DNA of 64,000 nt from Persicitalea sp038235275 (GTDB lineage: Bacteria; Bacteroidota; Bacteroidia; Cytophagales; Spirosomataceae). The DNA lies in NCBI GenBank assembly GCA_038235275.1, contig JBBSUC010000009.1:67521-131520 (forward strand). The letters are read 5' to 3'. A program made the position numbers and the translations under genes. Positions 15,854-25,012 of the stretch are shown piece by piece (position 1 is the stretch's first letter; each line of letters starts with the position of its first letter). The notes under the pieces were generated by a model that searched no databases, had not been told where the DNA came from, and saw nothing but the letters and a program-made list of their open reading frames with translations.

Positions 15854-17011
15854 CTAATTCGACATTGCCTTCAACTCCTGCACTCCCTGGCCATTGCCAA
15901 GTAGCCGCTTGGCGCGAATGAAGCGGTTTTTCTCAAACTCGTCGTAGTTGGGCGCATCGGCGTTCATGCTGCTGACGCGGACTTTGCCCGAGGCGTGAAT
16001 GAATTCCTGGTTGCCGATCCACATGCCTACGTGCGTGACCTTCTCGGTGGTACTCTCACCAGCTTTCGTGCCAAAAAACAGCAAATCCCCGGGCCGAAGG
16101 TCGTCGAATCCCTGACTGGTATCCACCAACTCCCCCGAATGCACTTGTTGGGAAGCGTCACGAGGCAAGACCCAGCCGTTCAGCAAATAGATGGTTTTGG
16201 TAAAGCCGCTGCAATCCACGCCTTTGTACGACGTGCCGCCCCAGAGATAGGGCAAGCCCATCATACACTTGGCCGTCCCGACCAATTTATCTTCGGAAAT
16301 CGTCAGCGACGCCAGCCAGGCCGCGTAGGGCCGGGCGTCGGTTTTCGTCACGTAAGCGGTGCGACCGTCGGGATATTGCACTTGGTAAAAGCCCTCTTTT
16401 TCATCCAGTAATTTTAGCAGATCACCGGCTACGAGGTCCGAGACCGTTTGGCCCTGTGCGTCGGTTTTTTCGTAAGAAAAAGTATAGGGCGATAAAACGA
16501 TCACCTTTTCTGCGGCTTCCCAGGCCGCAGACTCTGCCTTTGTCATGCGTTGAAAACCGCCCCAATCCAGCCACGCGATGTAGTGGTCGGGCGTTTGCAC
16601 CAGATACCAGCCCCGGTCCTTGTCCAGCACTTTCAAGGGCATTCCCAGCAGAGCTTGCGTAGCCAACTCAGCGGCGTCGCGGGGCTGCGAGCGAATATTG
16701 GCCACCGACAAGTTCACGACGCCGTAAATCTGCTCGCCCAAGACTTCGGCGGGCAGCGACTGAATGCTGTCCTGGTATTTTAGTCCGGCATCCGCCAATT
16801 TTTTCAGCAAATCACTTTTCGCCTCGGGCAAATTTGTTTTCCCTGTAAGAATACCCTTCTCATTGGCCTCGACCTGAAAGATCGCTATCCGACGGTCGGG
16901 TGCGTACTGCTGCCGTACGTCTTCGATGGTTTTCTGCATAGCTGCCGGAGTCTGGGCATTGGCCCAACCAAGACTTAAAATCAAAGCAGTAAGTGATAGG
17001 AAGAGTTTCAT
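15854..17011 (-). CDS. NlpC/P60 (C40) cell-wall hydrolase with SH3 domains
   Basis: A 385-residue exported protein: a signal peptide (SLGWANAQ) leads to two bacterial SH3-like segments (around VVNLSVANIRSQPRDAAEL and VLSPYTFSYEKTDAQGQTVSDL). A C-terminal NlpC/P60 cysteine peptidase domain follows. The catalytic Cys is in YKGVDCSGFTKTIY, the His in VTHVGMWIG and the third polar residue near EFIHASGKVRVSS. Such enzymes cut peptide stems of peptidoglycan, typically D-Glu/meso-Dap bonds. The ATG at 17011 gives a proper signal peptide; an in-frame extension upstream would bury it. Confidence 0.92.
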   Translation of the reverse strand: MKLFLSLTALILSLGWANAQTPAAMQKTIEDVRQQYAPDRRIAIFQVEANEKGILTGKTNLPEAKSDLLKKLADAGLKYQDSIQSLPAEVLGEQIYGVVNLSVANIRSQPRDAAELATQALLGMPLKVLDKDRGWYLVQTPDHYIAWLDWGGFQRMTKAESAAWEAAEKVIVLSPYTFSYEKTDAQGQTVSDLVAGDLLKLLDEKEGFYQVQYPDGRTAYVTKTDARPYAAWLASLTISEDKLVGTAKCMMGLPYLWGGTSYKGVDCSGFTKTIYLLNGWVLPRDASQQVHSGELVDTSQGFDDLRPGDLLFFGTKAGESTTEKVTHVGMWIGNQEFIHASGKVRVSSMNADAPNYDEFEKNRFIRAKRLLGNGQGVQELKAMSN

Positions 17012-17025
17012 AACTATTTGTTGAA

Positions 17026-17055
17026 TTGCACAATCATTTAGAGCAAATACTTTGT
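17026..17055 (+). promoter_or_regulatory. Putative Bacteroidota-type promoter for the ABC/DUF3299 cluster
   Basis: TTG at 17026-17028, 19 bases, then TACTTTGT at 17048-17055, one base off the TAnnTTTG -7 consensus. It lies about 95 bases upstream of the ATPase start. The match is imperfect. Confidence 0.4.
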
Positions 17056-17148
17056 GTCCGCCGGGCGGCCCCGTTTGGAACTTTGCCCCTCTCTTAAAAA
17101 ACACCGAAAGTTCGCTATTTTTACCGAAAAAGAATTTTGCTCCTCCCC

Positions 17149-17775
17149 ATGATCGCCAGCCACGACCTCACGTTTTCCTATTCGCCCCAGAAAAATTTCG
17201 TCTTTCCCGACCTGCGTTGCGCCGGGCGTGAGGCACTGCTGATTTTGGGACAGTCGGGTAGCGGTAAGACCACTTTGTTGCATTTGCTGGCTTTACTATT
17301 GCAACCGCAATCCGGCGAAATTAAACTCGACGGTCAAAGTTTGCAAAATCTCAGTGCCCGCCAGGCCGGACGGGTGCGGGCGCAGCAAATCGGCATTATT
17401 TACCAGCGCGCGCACTTTGTAAGTTCGCTAAGCGTACTGGATAATATCCTTTTGGCCAATTACCTTGCCAATAAAAATCAGGATAAAAACAAAGCCGCCC
17501 AACTCGCCGAACAATTGGGCTTTGCCGAACATTTATTCAAGAAACCCAATCAACTTAGCCAGGGCGAGCAACAGCGGGTAAGCATCGCCCGCGCGCTGAT
17601 GAACGACCCGGCGGTAATCCTGGCCGACGAACCCACCGCCAGCCTTGATGACGACAACTGTCATAAAGTAGTCACCTTACTAAAAAAACAATCCCAGTCC
17701 ATCGGGGCCAGCCTCATCGTCGTCACCCACGACCAGCGGTTGAAGGAGGCGTTTGGGGAGTGGCTTACGTTGTAG
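17149..17775 (+). CDS. ABC transporter ATP-binding protein (LolD-like)
   Basis: A compact 208-residue ATPase with Walker A GQSGSGKTTLL, a Q-loop reading IIYQRAHFVSSLSV (the usual FQ is YQ), signature LSQGEQQRVSIARA (LSQGE rather than LSGGE) and Walker B VILADEPTASLDDD, then VTHDQ. The start at 17149 is the first ATG. It probably powers the FtsX-type permease 128 bases downstream. Together with the DUF3299-like gene it forms a cluster resembling P. aeruginosa PA4064-PA4066, which is recalled as Zur-controlled and zinc-related. That link is by analogy. Confidence 0.88.
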   Translation: MIASHDLTFSYSPQKNFVFPDLRCAGREALLILGQSGSGKTTLLHLLALLLQPQSGEIKLDGQSLQNLSARQAGRVRAQQIGIIYQRAHFVSSLSVLDNILLANYLANKNQDKNKAAQLAEQLGFAEHLFKKPNQLSQGEQQRVSIARALMNDPAVILADEPTASLDDDNCHKVVTLLKKQSQSIGASLIVVTHDQRLKEAFGEWLTL

Positions 17776-17903
17776 TTTTAAGGGGCAAAGGGGGCAGAGG
17801 CACATAGGCACAAAGCTGCTGACGACTAAACACTTCAACAACTAAGCATTTCAACAGTAATTCATCAATTATACAATTCAACGATTACACGATTACACAA
17901 CCT

Positions 17904-19148
17904 ATGAATCTTGCCAAAATTAGCTGGGCTAACCTTAAACAGAAGAAGCTGAGCAGCTTTTTGAGCGGGTTGCTGCTGGCGCTGGGGATCGGCATTATTT
18001 CGTTGCTACTGTTGCTGAATCAGCAGCTCGATGCGCAGTTTCGGCGAAATATTCGGGGCATCGACATGGTAGTGGGGGCCAAAGGCAGTCCGCTGCAACT
18101 GATTTTGTCGAGTATTTACCAGATCGATGCCCCCACGGGTAACGTGCCGCTGGCGGAAGTCAATAATTTGCGAAGGAACCCCTTCGTCAAGACCGTCATT
18201 CCGCTTTCGCTGGGCGACAACTACCGGGGCTTCCGCATCGTGGGGACTACGCCCGCCTACGTGCAGCATTTTGAAGCAAAAGTAGCCCAGGGAAAACTCT
18301 TCGCCACCACGCTGGAAGCCACGTTGGGCGGAAGAGTAGCCGAAGCCACGGGTCTGAAAATCGGTGATACCTTCGCCAGCGCCCACGGCCTGGACGAAGA
18401 AGGCGACGCCCACGGCGACACCAAATACCGGGTCGTGGGCATTCTGGAACCCAATGGCTCGGTAATCGACCAACTCATCCTAACCGACTTGAGCAGCATC
18501 TGGGCCATCCACGAACACGCCGAATTGCCGCCGCCGGGTGTCAAAGAAAACGATCCCGCCCACGAAGAACTTGACGCCGAAGCCGCGCCCCGCGCCGCTG
18601 ACGAAAAGCAAGTAACGAGTGCCCTCATCAAGTTTCGCAGTCCAATGGGTTTGGTGGCCCTGCCTCGGCAAATCAACGCCAACACTTCCATGCAAGCGGC
18701 GCTACCGAGCATCGAGATCAATCGCCTGTTTTCGCTGTTGGGTGTGGGCATCGACACGCTGCGGGCGCTGGCGCTGGTCATCATGCTCATCGCCGGGGCC
18801 AGCGTTTTCGTTTCTTTGTACAATTCCCTGAAAGACCGCAAATACGAAATGGCCCTCATGCTCTCGATGGGTGCTTCGCGTACCCGACTTTTCCTTTTAC
18901 TGTTATTGGAAGGATTATTTTTGGCTGTGCTGGGTTACCTCGCGGGAGTCTCACTGAGCCGCCTCGGCCTCTGGCTGTTCAGCCGCGCCGCCGAGCAGGA
19001 CTTGCACTATTCACTGAACCAATTCGGCATCCTGCCGGAAGAAATTTATCTACTTGGCGGCGCGTTGATAATCGGTGTATTGGCCGCTGCCCTGCCTTCG
19101 CTGGGCGTCTATCGTCTCAACATTTCAAGAACCCTGGCTGAGGACTGA
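17904..19148 (+). CDS. ABC transporter permease (MacB/FtsX type) with His/acid-rich loop
   Basis: A 414-residue membrane protein with one N-terminal helix (FLSGLLLALGIGIISLLLLL), a large periplasmic domain and three C-terminal helices, with the FtsX cytoplasmic loop RKYEMALMLSMGASRTRLF. The periplasmic part carries His/Asp/Glu clusters (AHGLDEEGDAHGD at about residue 155, IHEHAELPPPG, DPAHEELDAEA) that look like metal-binding loops. It follows the ATPase gene and precedes a DUF3299-like gene. Metal handling, particularly of zinc, is therefore a reasonable guess, but no biochemical motif proves it. Confidence 0.85.
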   Translation: MNLAKISWANLKQKKLSSFLSGLLLALGIGIISLLLLLNQQLDAQFRRNIRGIDMVVGAKGSPLQLILSSIYQIDAPTGNVPLAEVNNLRRNPFVKTVIPLSLGDNYRGFRIVGTTPAYVQHFEAKVAQGKLFATTLEATLGGRVAEATGLKIGDTFASAHGLDEEGDAHGDTKYRVVGILEPNGSVIDQLILTDLSSIWAIHEHAELPPPGVKENDPAHEELDAEAAPRAADEKQVTSALIKFRSPMGLVALPRQINANTSMQAALPSIEINRLFSLLGVGIDTLRALALVIMLIAGASVFVSLYNSLKDRKYEMALMLSMGASRTRLFLLLLLEGLFLAVLGYLAGVSLSRLGLWLFSRAAEQDLHYSLNQFGILPEEIYLLGGALIIGVLAAALPSLGVYRLNISRTLAED

Positions 19149-19171
19149 GCCGTTTCCATAAGCATCAGCCC

Positions 19172-19203
19172 TTGTTTCCAAAACAAAAATTGCCGTACTT
19201 TTG
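19172..19203 (+). promoter_or_regulatory. Bacteroidota-type promoter for the DUF3299-like gene
   Basis: TTG at 19172-19174 and TACTTTTG at 19196-19203 separated by 21 bases, an exact match to TAnnTTTG with normal spacing. It lies 63 bases before the ATG at 19267. It suggests that the DUF3299-like gene can be expressed separately from the transporter genes. Confidence 0.65.
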
Positions 19204-19266
19204 TCCTAACATTCAAGCAATGAACTTGTTTCCGTTTTCTCATTGAGTTCATCACTCCTATCTAAA

Positions 19267-19710
19267 ATGAAACGTACCATTACTCTTTCAATCCTCGCCT
19301 TTGCTCTCCTCTCCTTCGCCCCGGCGGCCGACCCCGTCAAGCTGACCTGGGAAACGCTACGGGACGTGACCTTCAAGAAAAAGTGGTATCCCGACGAGTC
19401 GGTCTATATGCTCTACCCGACCTTCGGCCCGGCGGTGCAAAAACTGAAAGGCAAAGAAGTGAGTGTCACGGGCTACATCCTGCCCATCGACCTCGACGCC
19501 AATATATACGTGCTGTCGGCCTTTCCGTACAGTGCGTGTTTTTTCTGCGGTGGCGCGGGGCCAGAGTCGGTCATGGCGCTGAAATTCAAGAAGAATCCCC
19601 GCAAGTTCAAGACCGACGAGCGGCTGACCTTCAAAGGCACGCTGGCCCTAAACGCCGACGATATTTACCAGATGAATTACGTGTTGGAAAACGCGGAGGT
19701 AGCGGAATGA
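19267..19710 (+). CDS. DUF3299-like exported protein
   Basis: A 147-residue exported protein (signal peptide to about residue 19, LLSFAPAAD). The body resembles DUF3299: LTWETLRDVTFKKKWYPD, GKEVSVTGYILPIDLDANIYVLSAFPYSACFFCGGAGPES. The CFFCGG motif could bind a metal or form a disulfide. In gammaproteobacteria DUF3299 proteins are encoded with an ABC ATPase and permease in a zinc-starvation operon; the same three families are adjacent here. The ATG at 19267 is preferred over an in-frame TTG at 19243. Its stop overlaps the next small ORF (ATGA). Confidence 0.7.
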   Translation: MKRTITLSILAFALLSFAPAADPVKLTWETLRDVTFKKKWYPDESVYMLYPTFGPAVQKLKGKEVSVTGYILPIDLDANIYVLSAFPYSACFFCGGAGPESVMALKFKKNPRKFKTDERLTFKGTLALNADDIYQMNYVLENAEVAE

Positions 19711-19901
19711 GAATTATGAAAAAACTACGGATTGATGACAGGGAAGAAATTGACAAATCTGGTCAGGAGCAGTCCGTTATTGCTCATCCCGTTTTTGACG
19801 AGGATTATATTAACGATCTCATTGTCAGAGCTAAGCAGAATTGGGAAGGGATTGATCCTGATGAATGGCTGCAAAGTATTCGGGGAGAATATGGGGTATA
19901 A
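19707..19901 (+). CDS. Small acidic protein, 64 aa, unknown
   Basis: Begins with an ATG overlapping the stop of the DUF3299-like gene (ATGA at 19707-19710), which suggests translational coupling. The protein is charged and soluble, without signal peptide or helices of membrane type. Its C-terminal WEGIDPDEWLQSIRGEYG resembles the tails of some small antitoxin-like proteins, but no toxin partner is adjacent and the likeness is weak. An alternative start is the Met at residue 4. Confidence 0.5.
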   Translation: MRIMKKLRIDDREEIDKSGQEQSVIAHPVFDEDYINDLIVRAKQNWEGIDPDEWLQSIRGEYGV

Positions 19902-19971
19902 TCCTACGCTTGCTATCCTTCTCTTAATTTTAAGTCCAGAAGCACTTTACTCAGGAAAAACAAAGTCACCC

Positions 19972-21963
19972 ATGAAATTATCATCTAAATATGTAAGCGT
20001 AAGGGTAGTCTCCACCCTCCTCCTCTTCTCCCTCACCGCTACCCTTGTCTCGGCGCAACTAAAAGTGGCCCGCCTCTTTGGCGACCACATGGTGCTGCAA
20101 CGCGAAAAGCCCGTCAAAGTCTGGGGCTGGGCCAATAAGGGCGACAAGGTCGATCTGACTTTCAACCAACAAAAAGCCACCGCCAAGGCTGATGCCGACG
20201 GCAAGTGGACGGCTGAACTGTCCGCCATGTCGGCGGGCGGACCGTACGAATTGGTGGTAAAAACCAAGAAAGACGAGGTGAAGCTGACCGACGTGCTGGT
20301 CGGGGAAGTGTGGTTGCTGTCGGGGCAGTCGAACATGGAATGGCGCGTGAAAAACTCCGATAGCGCCAAGGTCGAAATCGCGCGGGCCAACCATCCTAAC
20401 ATTCGGCACTTCGAGGTGGCGCACGAACTGGCCTTCACGCCCGAAAAAGATTTGAACTCGGGCGACTGGAAAATTGCTTCACCCGAAACAGTGGGTGACT
20501 TCTCGGCGGTGGGCTACTTTTTTGCGGTGGATTTGGCAAAGCGGCTTGGCGTTCCCGTGGGTTTGGTGCATTCGTCCTGGGGCGGCACGCAAATCGAGGG
20601 TTGGATTAGCGAGAAAGCCATGAACGCGTCCGACGTGCTGAACTACTATCCCGCCACGATGCCCCATTCCTGGGATGAGGACGGCCAACGGCAGGAGCAG
20701 AAAATCATCGAGCGAGCCTACGGTGCGGCGGATTTCGATACCAAGTCCGTGGAAGAAAGCGCGTATCAGAAACCGGGTTATGATTTTGAGCAATGGAAAC
20801 TCAAAGTAAATCCCATCAGCAACTGGGATCAAAATGGTCTGCGGGGTTTTCGGGGAACGGCTTACATGCAGCGCAATGTGGACATTCCCTCCGACCTGGC
20901 TGGCAAGCCTACTACGCTGCACTTTGGCCGGCATGATGCTCAGCTTGCCTTTTTTATCAATGGGCGAAAGGTATATGAAGGCTCAGGTTCTCAGAATATC
21001 ACGCTGGACATCCCGGCGGGTACCTGGCAGGCGGGGAAAAACTCCATCTTAGTCAAGATCGGTTCGCTGGGCCAATCTGCCCGTCGGGGTATGGGTTTCC
21101 TGGGCAATGCGGAGGATTACTCGATTGAGGGAGCAGGCGAAAGTCTGCCGCTTACCGAAACTTCATGGAACATGACGCCCTCCTGGCAGGCAGCGCGTAC
21201 CTACACCCACGGTGCCAACAACGCCGGCACGACGCTCTACAACGCTATGATTGCCCCGCTCGTCCCCTACACCATCGCCGGGGCGCTGTGGTACCAGGGC
21301 GAATCCAACGCCGGGCGGGCCTACCAGTACCGCAAATCGTTCCCGCTGCTAATCGAAAGCTGGCGCAAGGACTGGGGCTATGATTTTCCCTTTTTGTTTG
21401 TGCAGCTTGCCACCTACGGCCCCTTCCAAAACAGCAATGAGGGCAGCGACTGGGCCGAACTCCGCGAAGCCCAAACGATGACGCTCAGCCTGCCCAAAAC
21501 GGGCATGGCCGTTACGACCGACATCGGTAATCCTGACAATATCCACCCCACCAACAAACAGGACGTGGGCCACCGCCTGGCCCTGGCGGCGATGAAAGTC
21601 GCTTACGGTAAAGACGACATCGTGTATAGTGGCCCTACTTTTAAAGACGCGCAGTTCAGCGGCAACAAGGCCATCATTACATTTAGTAATACGGGTGGCG
21701 GACTTATGGTGAAGGAAAAATACGGCTACCTCAAAGGTTTCGAAGTTGCCGGACGCGACCATAAATTCCGCTATGCCCCCGCCCGCATCGAGGGCGACAA
21801 GGTGATCGTGTCGCAGCCCGACGTGCCGGAACCCGTGGCTGTGCGCTACGGCTGGGCCAACTCGCCCATCGACGACAACCTGTTCAACGCCGAAGGCCTG
21901 CCCGCCGTGCCGTTTCGGACGGACGATTGGGAAGGGAAGACGGAAAAGGGGAAGTTTCAATAA
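19972..21963 (+). CDS. Sialate O-acetylesterase
   Basis: A 663-residue exported SGNH-family esterase (signal peptide through TATLVSAQ). The block I serine is in WLLSGQSNMEW; block III lies in WYQGESNAGRAYQYR; the catalytic Asp/His block is DNIHPTNKQDVGHRL. Between the first and second halves is a beta-sandwich insert (about residues 290-375, MQRNVDIPSDLAGKPTTL...) resembling a galactose-binding domain, as usual for the family. It removes O-acetyl groups from sialic acids or other glycans in the periplasm. The ATG at 19972 is chosen because it starts the signal peptide. Confidence 0.92.
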   Translation: MKLSSKYVSVRVVSTLLLFSLTATLVSAQLKVARLFGDHMVLQREKPVKVWGWANKGDKVDLTFNQQKATAKADADGKWTAELSAMSAGGPYELVVKTKKDEVKLTDVLVGEVWLLSGQSNMEWRVKNSDSAKVEIARANHPNIRHFEVAHELAFTPEKDLNSGDWKIASPETVGDFSAVGYFFAVDLAKRLGVPVGLVHSSWGGTQIEGWISEKAMNASDVLNYYPATMPHSWDEDGQRQEQKIIERAYGAADFDTKSVEESAYQKPGYDFEQWKLKVNPISNWDQNGLRGFRGTAYMQRNVDIPSDLAGKPTTLHFGRHDAQLAFFINGRKVYEGSGSQNITLDIPAGTWQAGKNSILVKIGSLGQSARRGMGFLGNAEDYSIEGAGESLPLTETSWNMTPSWQAARTYTHGANNAGTTLYNAMIAPLVPYTIAGALWYQGESNAGRAYQYRKSFPLLIESWRKDWGYDFPFLFVQLATYGPFQNSNEGSDWAELREAQTMTLSLPKTGMAVTTDIGNPDNIHPTNKQDVGHRLALAAMKVAYGKDDIVYSGPTFKDAQFSGNKAIITFSNTGGGLMVKEKYGYLKGFEVAGRDHKFRYAPARIEGDKVIVSQPDVPEPVAVRYGWANSPIDDNLFNAEGLPAVPFRTDDWEGKTEKGKFQ

Positions 21964-21973
21964 GCGGGGACTT

Positions 21974-23851
21974 CTACTCTACCACCGCCAGCTTCCCCGC
22001 TACACTTTCCGAGCCGTCGGACGCGATGAGTAGCACCAGATAAATGCCGCCCCTGGCGCGGCGTCCGGTGTAATCCAGTAAATTCCAGGTGGCCGTGCCG
22101 CCTTGGGAACGGGTTTCGTACACCAGCTTTCCCGTCAAATCCGTGATTTTCACGACCGTTTCGTCCCGCAGCCCTTTGACGCCAACGAAGCCCGCGTAGC
22201 CGGGCCGCACGGGATTGGGGAAAATCGTGATGTCTTGTAGCGTGAGGGCCGAAGCCGTGGCATCGGAACGGTAGGAAACCAGGCCGTTGGATGTGTCGAT
22301 GTAGAGTCGCCCGGTGGCCTCGTCGAATTGCAGCGCCAGAATGTTGTCGGAAGGCAGCGGACTGTCGGCGGCGGTGAATTGCCGGATGAGTTGCGTGCCG
22401 TCCGCGCTAAAAAGGTACAGGCCACCGCGCGTCCCGACCCACTTGCGGTTGCCCGGCTCAGTGACGATGGCCGTGCTGAACGCGTCGCGCAGCAAGCGCC
22501 TCTGGCCGAAGAGCGGAAACACCGCGTTGACCGCCCCGCCCGCAAGCAGGTTGCCCTCCGGCGCGAAGTGGCCCACACCCTGGTCGGCGGCAAACCAAAC
22601 CAGGCCATCGCGATCCAGCGATAGGCTGCTGATACGGGACGAAGGCAGTCCGCCGTTGTTGGTTGAAGTGGAAAGGTATCGCTGCTGCTGCGTCGCGGGA
22701 TTTTTTACCAAAATGCCGCCGCCCAAACTGTCCGGCAGGCGAATCCATTGCAAGCCATTGCGGTCCATGACGACGGAATCGGTACGGTTGTTGATTGTAG
22801 TATCTGCGACGGAGGGCGCCACCGCCATCGGACTGTACGATTGGTATTTCCCCGTAAAATTACTGACCAAACCGCTTTTGCTATCGGCTACCCACAGATT
22901 ATTGGTGGCGTCCAAAATGGCTTCCTGCGGCGCGGCCAGCAACGGGTCACGGAAGGTATTTGCCTGATTCGGCGGGCTGAGGGCGACGACGCGTTCGTCG
23001 AGCGCCACCAGGAGGCGGTCGTTCGCGACGCGAAGTTGGAGTCTTTGACTAGTGGCGGGATAGACGATTTGCCAGGCGTCTTTTTCTTTTTGAAAAATGC
23101 CTTGTCCCGGCACGCCTGCGTAGAGTTTTTCTTGTAAAACTGCTATGGAAGTGAGGTTAACGGGCGCGGGTACTTTTTGCCAATTGCCGTAAAACTGGCG
23201 GTTGACATTTTCGCCCAGCGAAGCCCGTAAAATGCCCTGCGAGCTGAGCGCGAAAAGGCTATCGCGGGTAAAGGCGATGCCCAAAACGGCCACTTCCGAG
23301 CCACCGGAGCCGATATTGCGGTAGGTTTCGCGTACCTCGCGCCTAACCGGGTCCAGCACTACTACGCCAAAGGCGGTGCTGAGGTAGGCCAGGTTTTCGC
23401 GGAAAATAACCTGGTAGCTGCGGCGGTTGGCGGGCAGGTTGGGGGCGTCCCCTAGCAAGGGCCATTCGGTGGTTTTTAGTACCTTGGCGTTCTCGTCCAG
23501 TTCAAGCAGGTCGATGTTGCCGCTGCGATAGCTTAGCAACAACAAGCGGCTGTCCGGCGCGTAGGCCATACTGCTGATGCCCGTATCGTGAAGGCCGTTG
23601 ATTTTAGAATAAATAAAAGTGCTGTCGTCCGTCGGGCGGTAGCTGAACAAGCCATTGTAAGTGGCGCAGAAGTATTGATCCTGTACCTGAATGATGTGTT
23701 GGGCCGAGCGGTAGTTGAAGTGCGTCTGCCAGCCGCCCAGCGGAACGCCGCCCGGCGGTACGCCGCCCGGCGAAACCTTCTGGGCCAGAATATTTATTTT
23801 ACACAAAAAACAAAGGGCAAAAAGCAGCAGCGAACCAGAAATTTTCCCCAT
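21974..23851 (-). CDS. porZ: PorZ-like T9SS protein (beta-propellers plus sorting domain)
   Basis: A 625-residue exported protein: signal peptide (residues 1-23), a Gly/Pro-rich linker with a short tandem repeat (GGVPPGGVP), then WQTHFNYRSAQHIIQ and two beta-propeller regions with recurring GLVWFAADQGV, GNRKWVGTRGGLYLF and LYIDTSNGL blades. A C-terminal type A sorting domain follows (DITIFPNPVRPGYAG...VKITDLTGKLVYE...GIYLVLL). This layout matches PorZ of the type IX secretion system, which helps attach A-LPS to secreted cargo at the cell surface. A generic propeller/T9SS cargo protein is the alternative. Confidence 0.72.
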   Translation of the reverse strand: MGKISGSLLLFALCFLCKINILAQKVSPGGVPPGGVPLGGWQTHFNYRSAQHIIQVQDQYFCATYNGLFSYRPTDDSTFIYSKINGLHDTGISSMAYAPDSRLLLLSYRSGNIDLLELDENAKVLKTTEWPLLGDAPNLPANRRSYQVIFRENLAYLSTAFGVVVLDPVRREVRETYRNIGSGGSEVAVLGIAFTRDSLFALSSQGILRASLGENVNRQFYGNWQKVPAPVNLTSIAVLQEKLYAGVPGQGIFQKEKDAWQIVYPATSQRLQLRVANDRLLVALDERVVALSPPNQANTFRDPLLAAPQEAILDATNNLWVADSKSGLVSNFTGKYQSYSPMAVAPSVADTTINNRTDSVVMDRNGLQWIRLPDSLGGGILVKNPATQQQRYLSTSTNNGGLPSSRISSLSLDRDGLVWFAADQGVGHFAPEGNLLAGGAVNAVFPLFGQRRLLRDAFSTAIVTEPGNRKWVGTRGGLYLFSADGTQLIRQFTAADSPLPSDNILALQFDEATGRLYIDTSNGLVSYRSDATASALTLQDITIFPNPVRPGYAGFVGVKGLRDETVVKITDLTGKLVYETRSQGGTATWNLLDYTGRRARGGIYLVLLIASDGSESVAGKLAVVE

Positions 23852-23918
23852 AAATCAATATCGAACGGCGGCCTTCGTTACCTAGATTGGCAACGATAAC
23901 GCCAAAAAGAAACAAAAC

Positions 23919-24950
23919 ATGATACAAAAAGCGGCCTTCGGGCTGGGTATTTTGTGGATCGCACTCACCGCCACGGCCTGGGGCCAAACCGATACGAAAA
24001 AGAAATCGGGGAAAGAGCGAGTGCAAAACGCGCAGTCGAAGGCCGATTCGCTGCGGGCCAAATTACAAAAATCCACCGGACTCGACGCGCAATTGCCCGC
24101 CCTCGATCCTTCGGCCAGCCTGCCGCTGCCGGGCGGCAAGGGTAAAACGGAGAGTTTATCCAAACTGCTGGGCGAAACCATCCCCGACCTCGGCCTGAAA
24201 GCCAAGGAGTTCAAAAGCCGCCGCTCCGAACGCCGCCGCCGCGCCAAGAAAGGCCGCTTGGCCCGCGTTCAGTACGAGGGTATCCCGATGGAGAAAGTGC
24301 TGGTGAAATTTGGCAGTGGTGACCGCGCCCGCATCGAGGAATTTCACGTGCTCAAAACGCCCGAACCCATCAGCCCCTACGCGCCTTTCACCCGGTGGTA
24401 TGATCTGAAAAAGAAACAGTTGAGTTCGTCGGTGATCAAAGACAAAGAGAAGTCCCTGCCGCTGCACGGACCGTACAAGCGCTATGTGGCGGGTGACCTC
24501 ATCGAGGAGGGTTTTTATTACAAAGGCACCAAGGACGGCCGCTGGGTCACTTACGACGCCAACTACGATCTGATCGATAAATCGCACTGGTACCGGGGCT
24601 TCCCGGCGGAATCACGGGTTGCCTACTACGACTCGGCGCATACTAAAATCAAAGAGGTGGTACCCGTGCAGTTCGAGGAGGTGGACGGCGAGTATTTGTC
24701 GTTTTATGACGAGGGGCAATTGATGGAAAAGGGTAAGTACGACGGCGGTCAGAAAGTGGGTCGCTGGGTCGAGTACTACCAGTACCGCCGCGCCCGTAAA
24801 AAGGAAGTCCAGTACCGCAAAAGCCGCTGGGACGAGGATTTCGAGCCGTTCGTGCTGCGCGAATGGGACGACAAGGGCAAGCTCATCTACGACAGCAGCA
24901 AAGACCCCCGTGCCACCGTCGAGGTGGACGAAGATGCCGATCCGAAATGA
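23919..24950 (+). CDS. MORN/YwqK-like repeat exported protein
   Basis: A 343-residue protein with an N-terminal signal peptide (ALTATAWGQ), a basic low-complexity region (about residues 95-115, Arg/Lys-rich) and C-terminal repeats with the pattern HGPYKRYVAGDLIEEGFYYKGTKDGRWVTY and GEYLSFYDEGQLMEKGKYDGGQKVGRWVEYY. These repeats match the MORN-variant/YwqK family, whose 'antitoxin' name comes from annotation rather than tested function. It is divergent from the PorZ-like gene with a 67-bp gap. Probably an envelope scaffold protein; role unknown. Confidence 0.75.
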   Translation: MIQKAAFGLGILWIALTATAWGQTDTKKKSGKERVQNAQSKADSLRAKLQKSTGLDAQLPALDPSASLPLPGGKGKTESLSKLLGETIPDLGLKAKEFKSRRSERRRRAKKGRLARVQYEGIPMEKVLVKFGSGDRARIEEFHVLKTPEPISPYAPFTRWYDLKKKQLSSSVIKDKEKSLPLHGPYKRYVAGDLIEEGFYYKGTKDGRWVTYDANYDLIDKSHWYRGFPAESRVAYYDSAHTKIKEVVPVQFEEVDGEYLSFYDEGQLMEKGKYDGGQKVGRWVEYYQYRRARKKEVQYRKSRWDEDFEPFVLREWDDKGKLIYDSSKDPRATVEVDEDADPK

Positions 24951-24971
24951 TCGTTCTCCGGGAATCTTTCC

Positions 24972-24979
24972 TAATTTTG
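24972..24979 (+). promoter_or_regulatory. Putative -7 element TAATTTTG
   Basis: An exact TAnnTTTG match 33 bases before the ATG at 25013. No good TTG is found at the expected upstream spacing, so this is a tentative call. Confidence 0.35.
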
Positions 24980-25012
24980 GCGTCGTTTTCCCTCTTTCGC
25001 TGACGCCCATTC

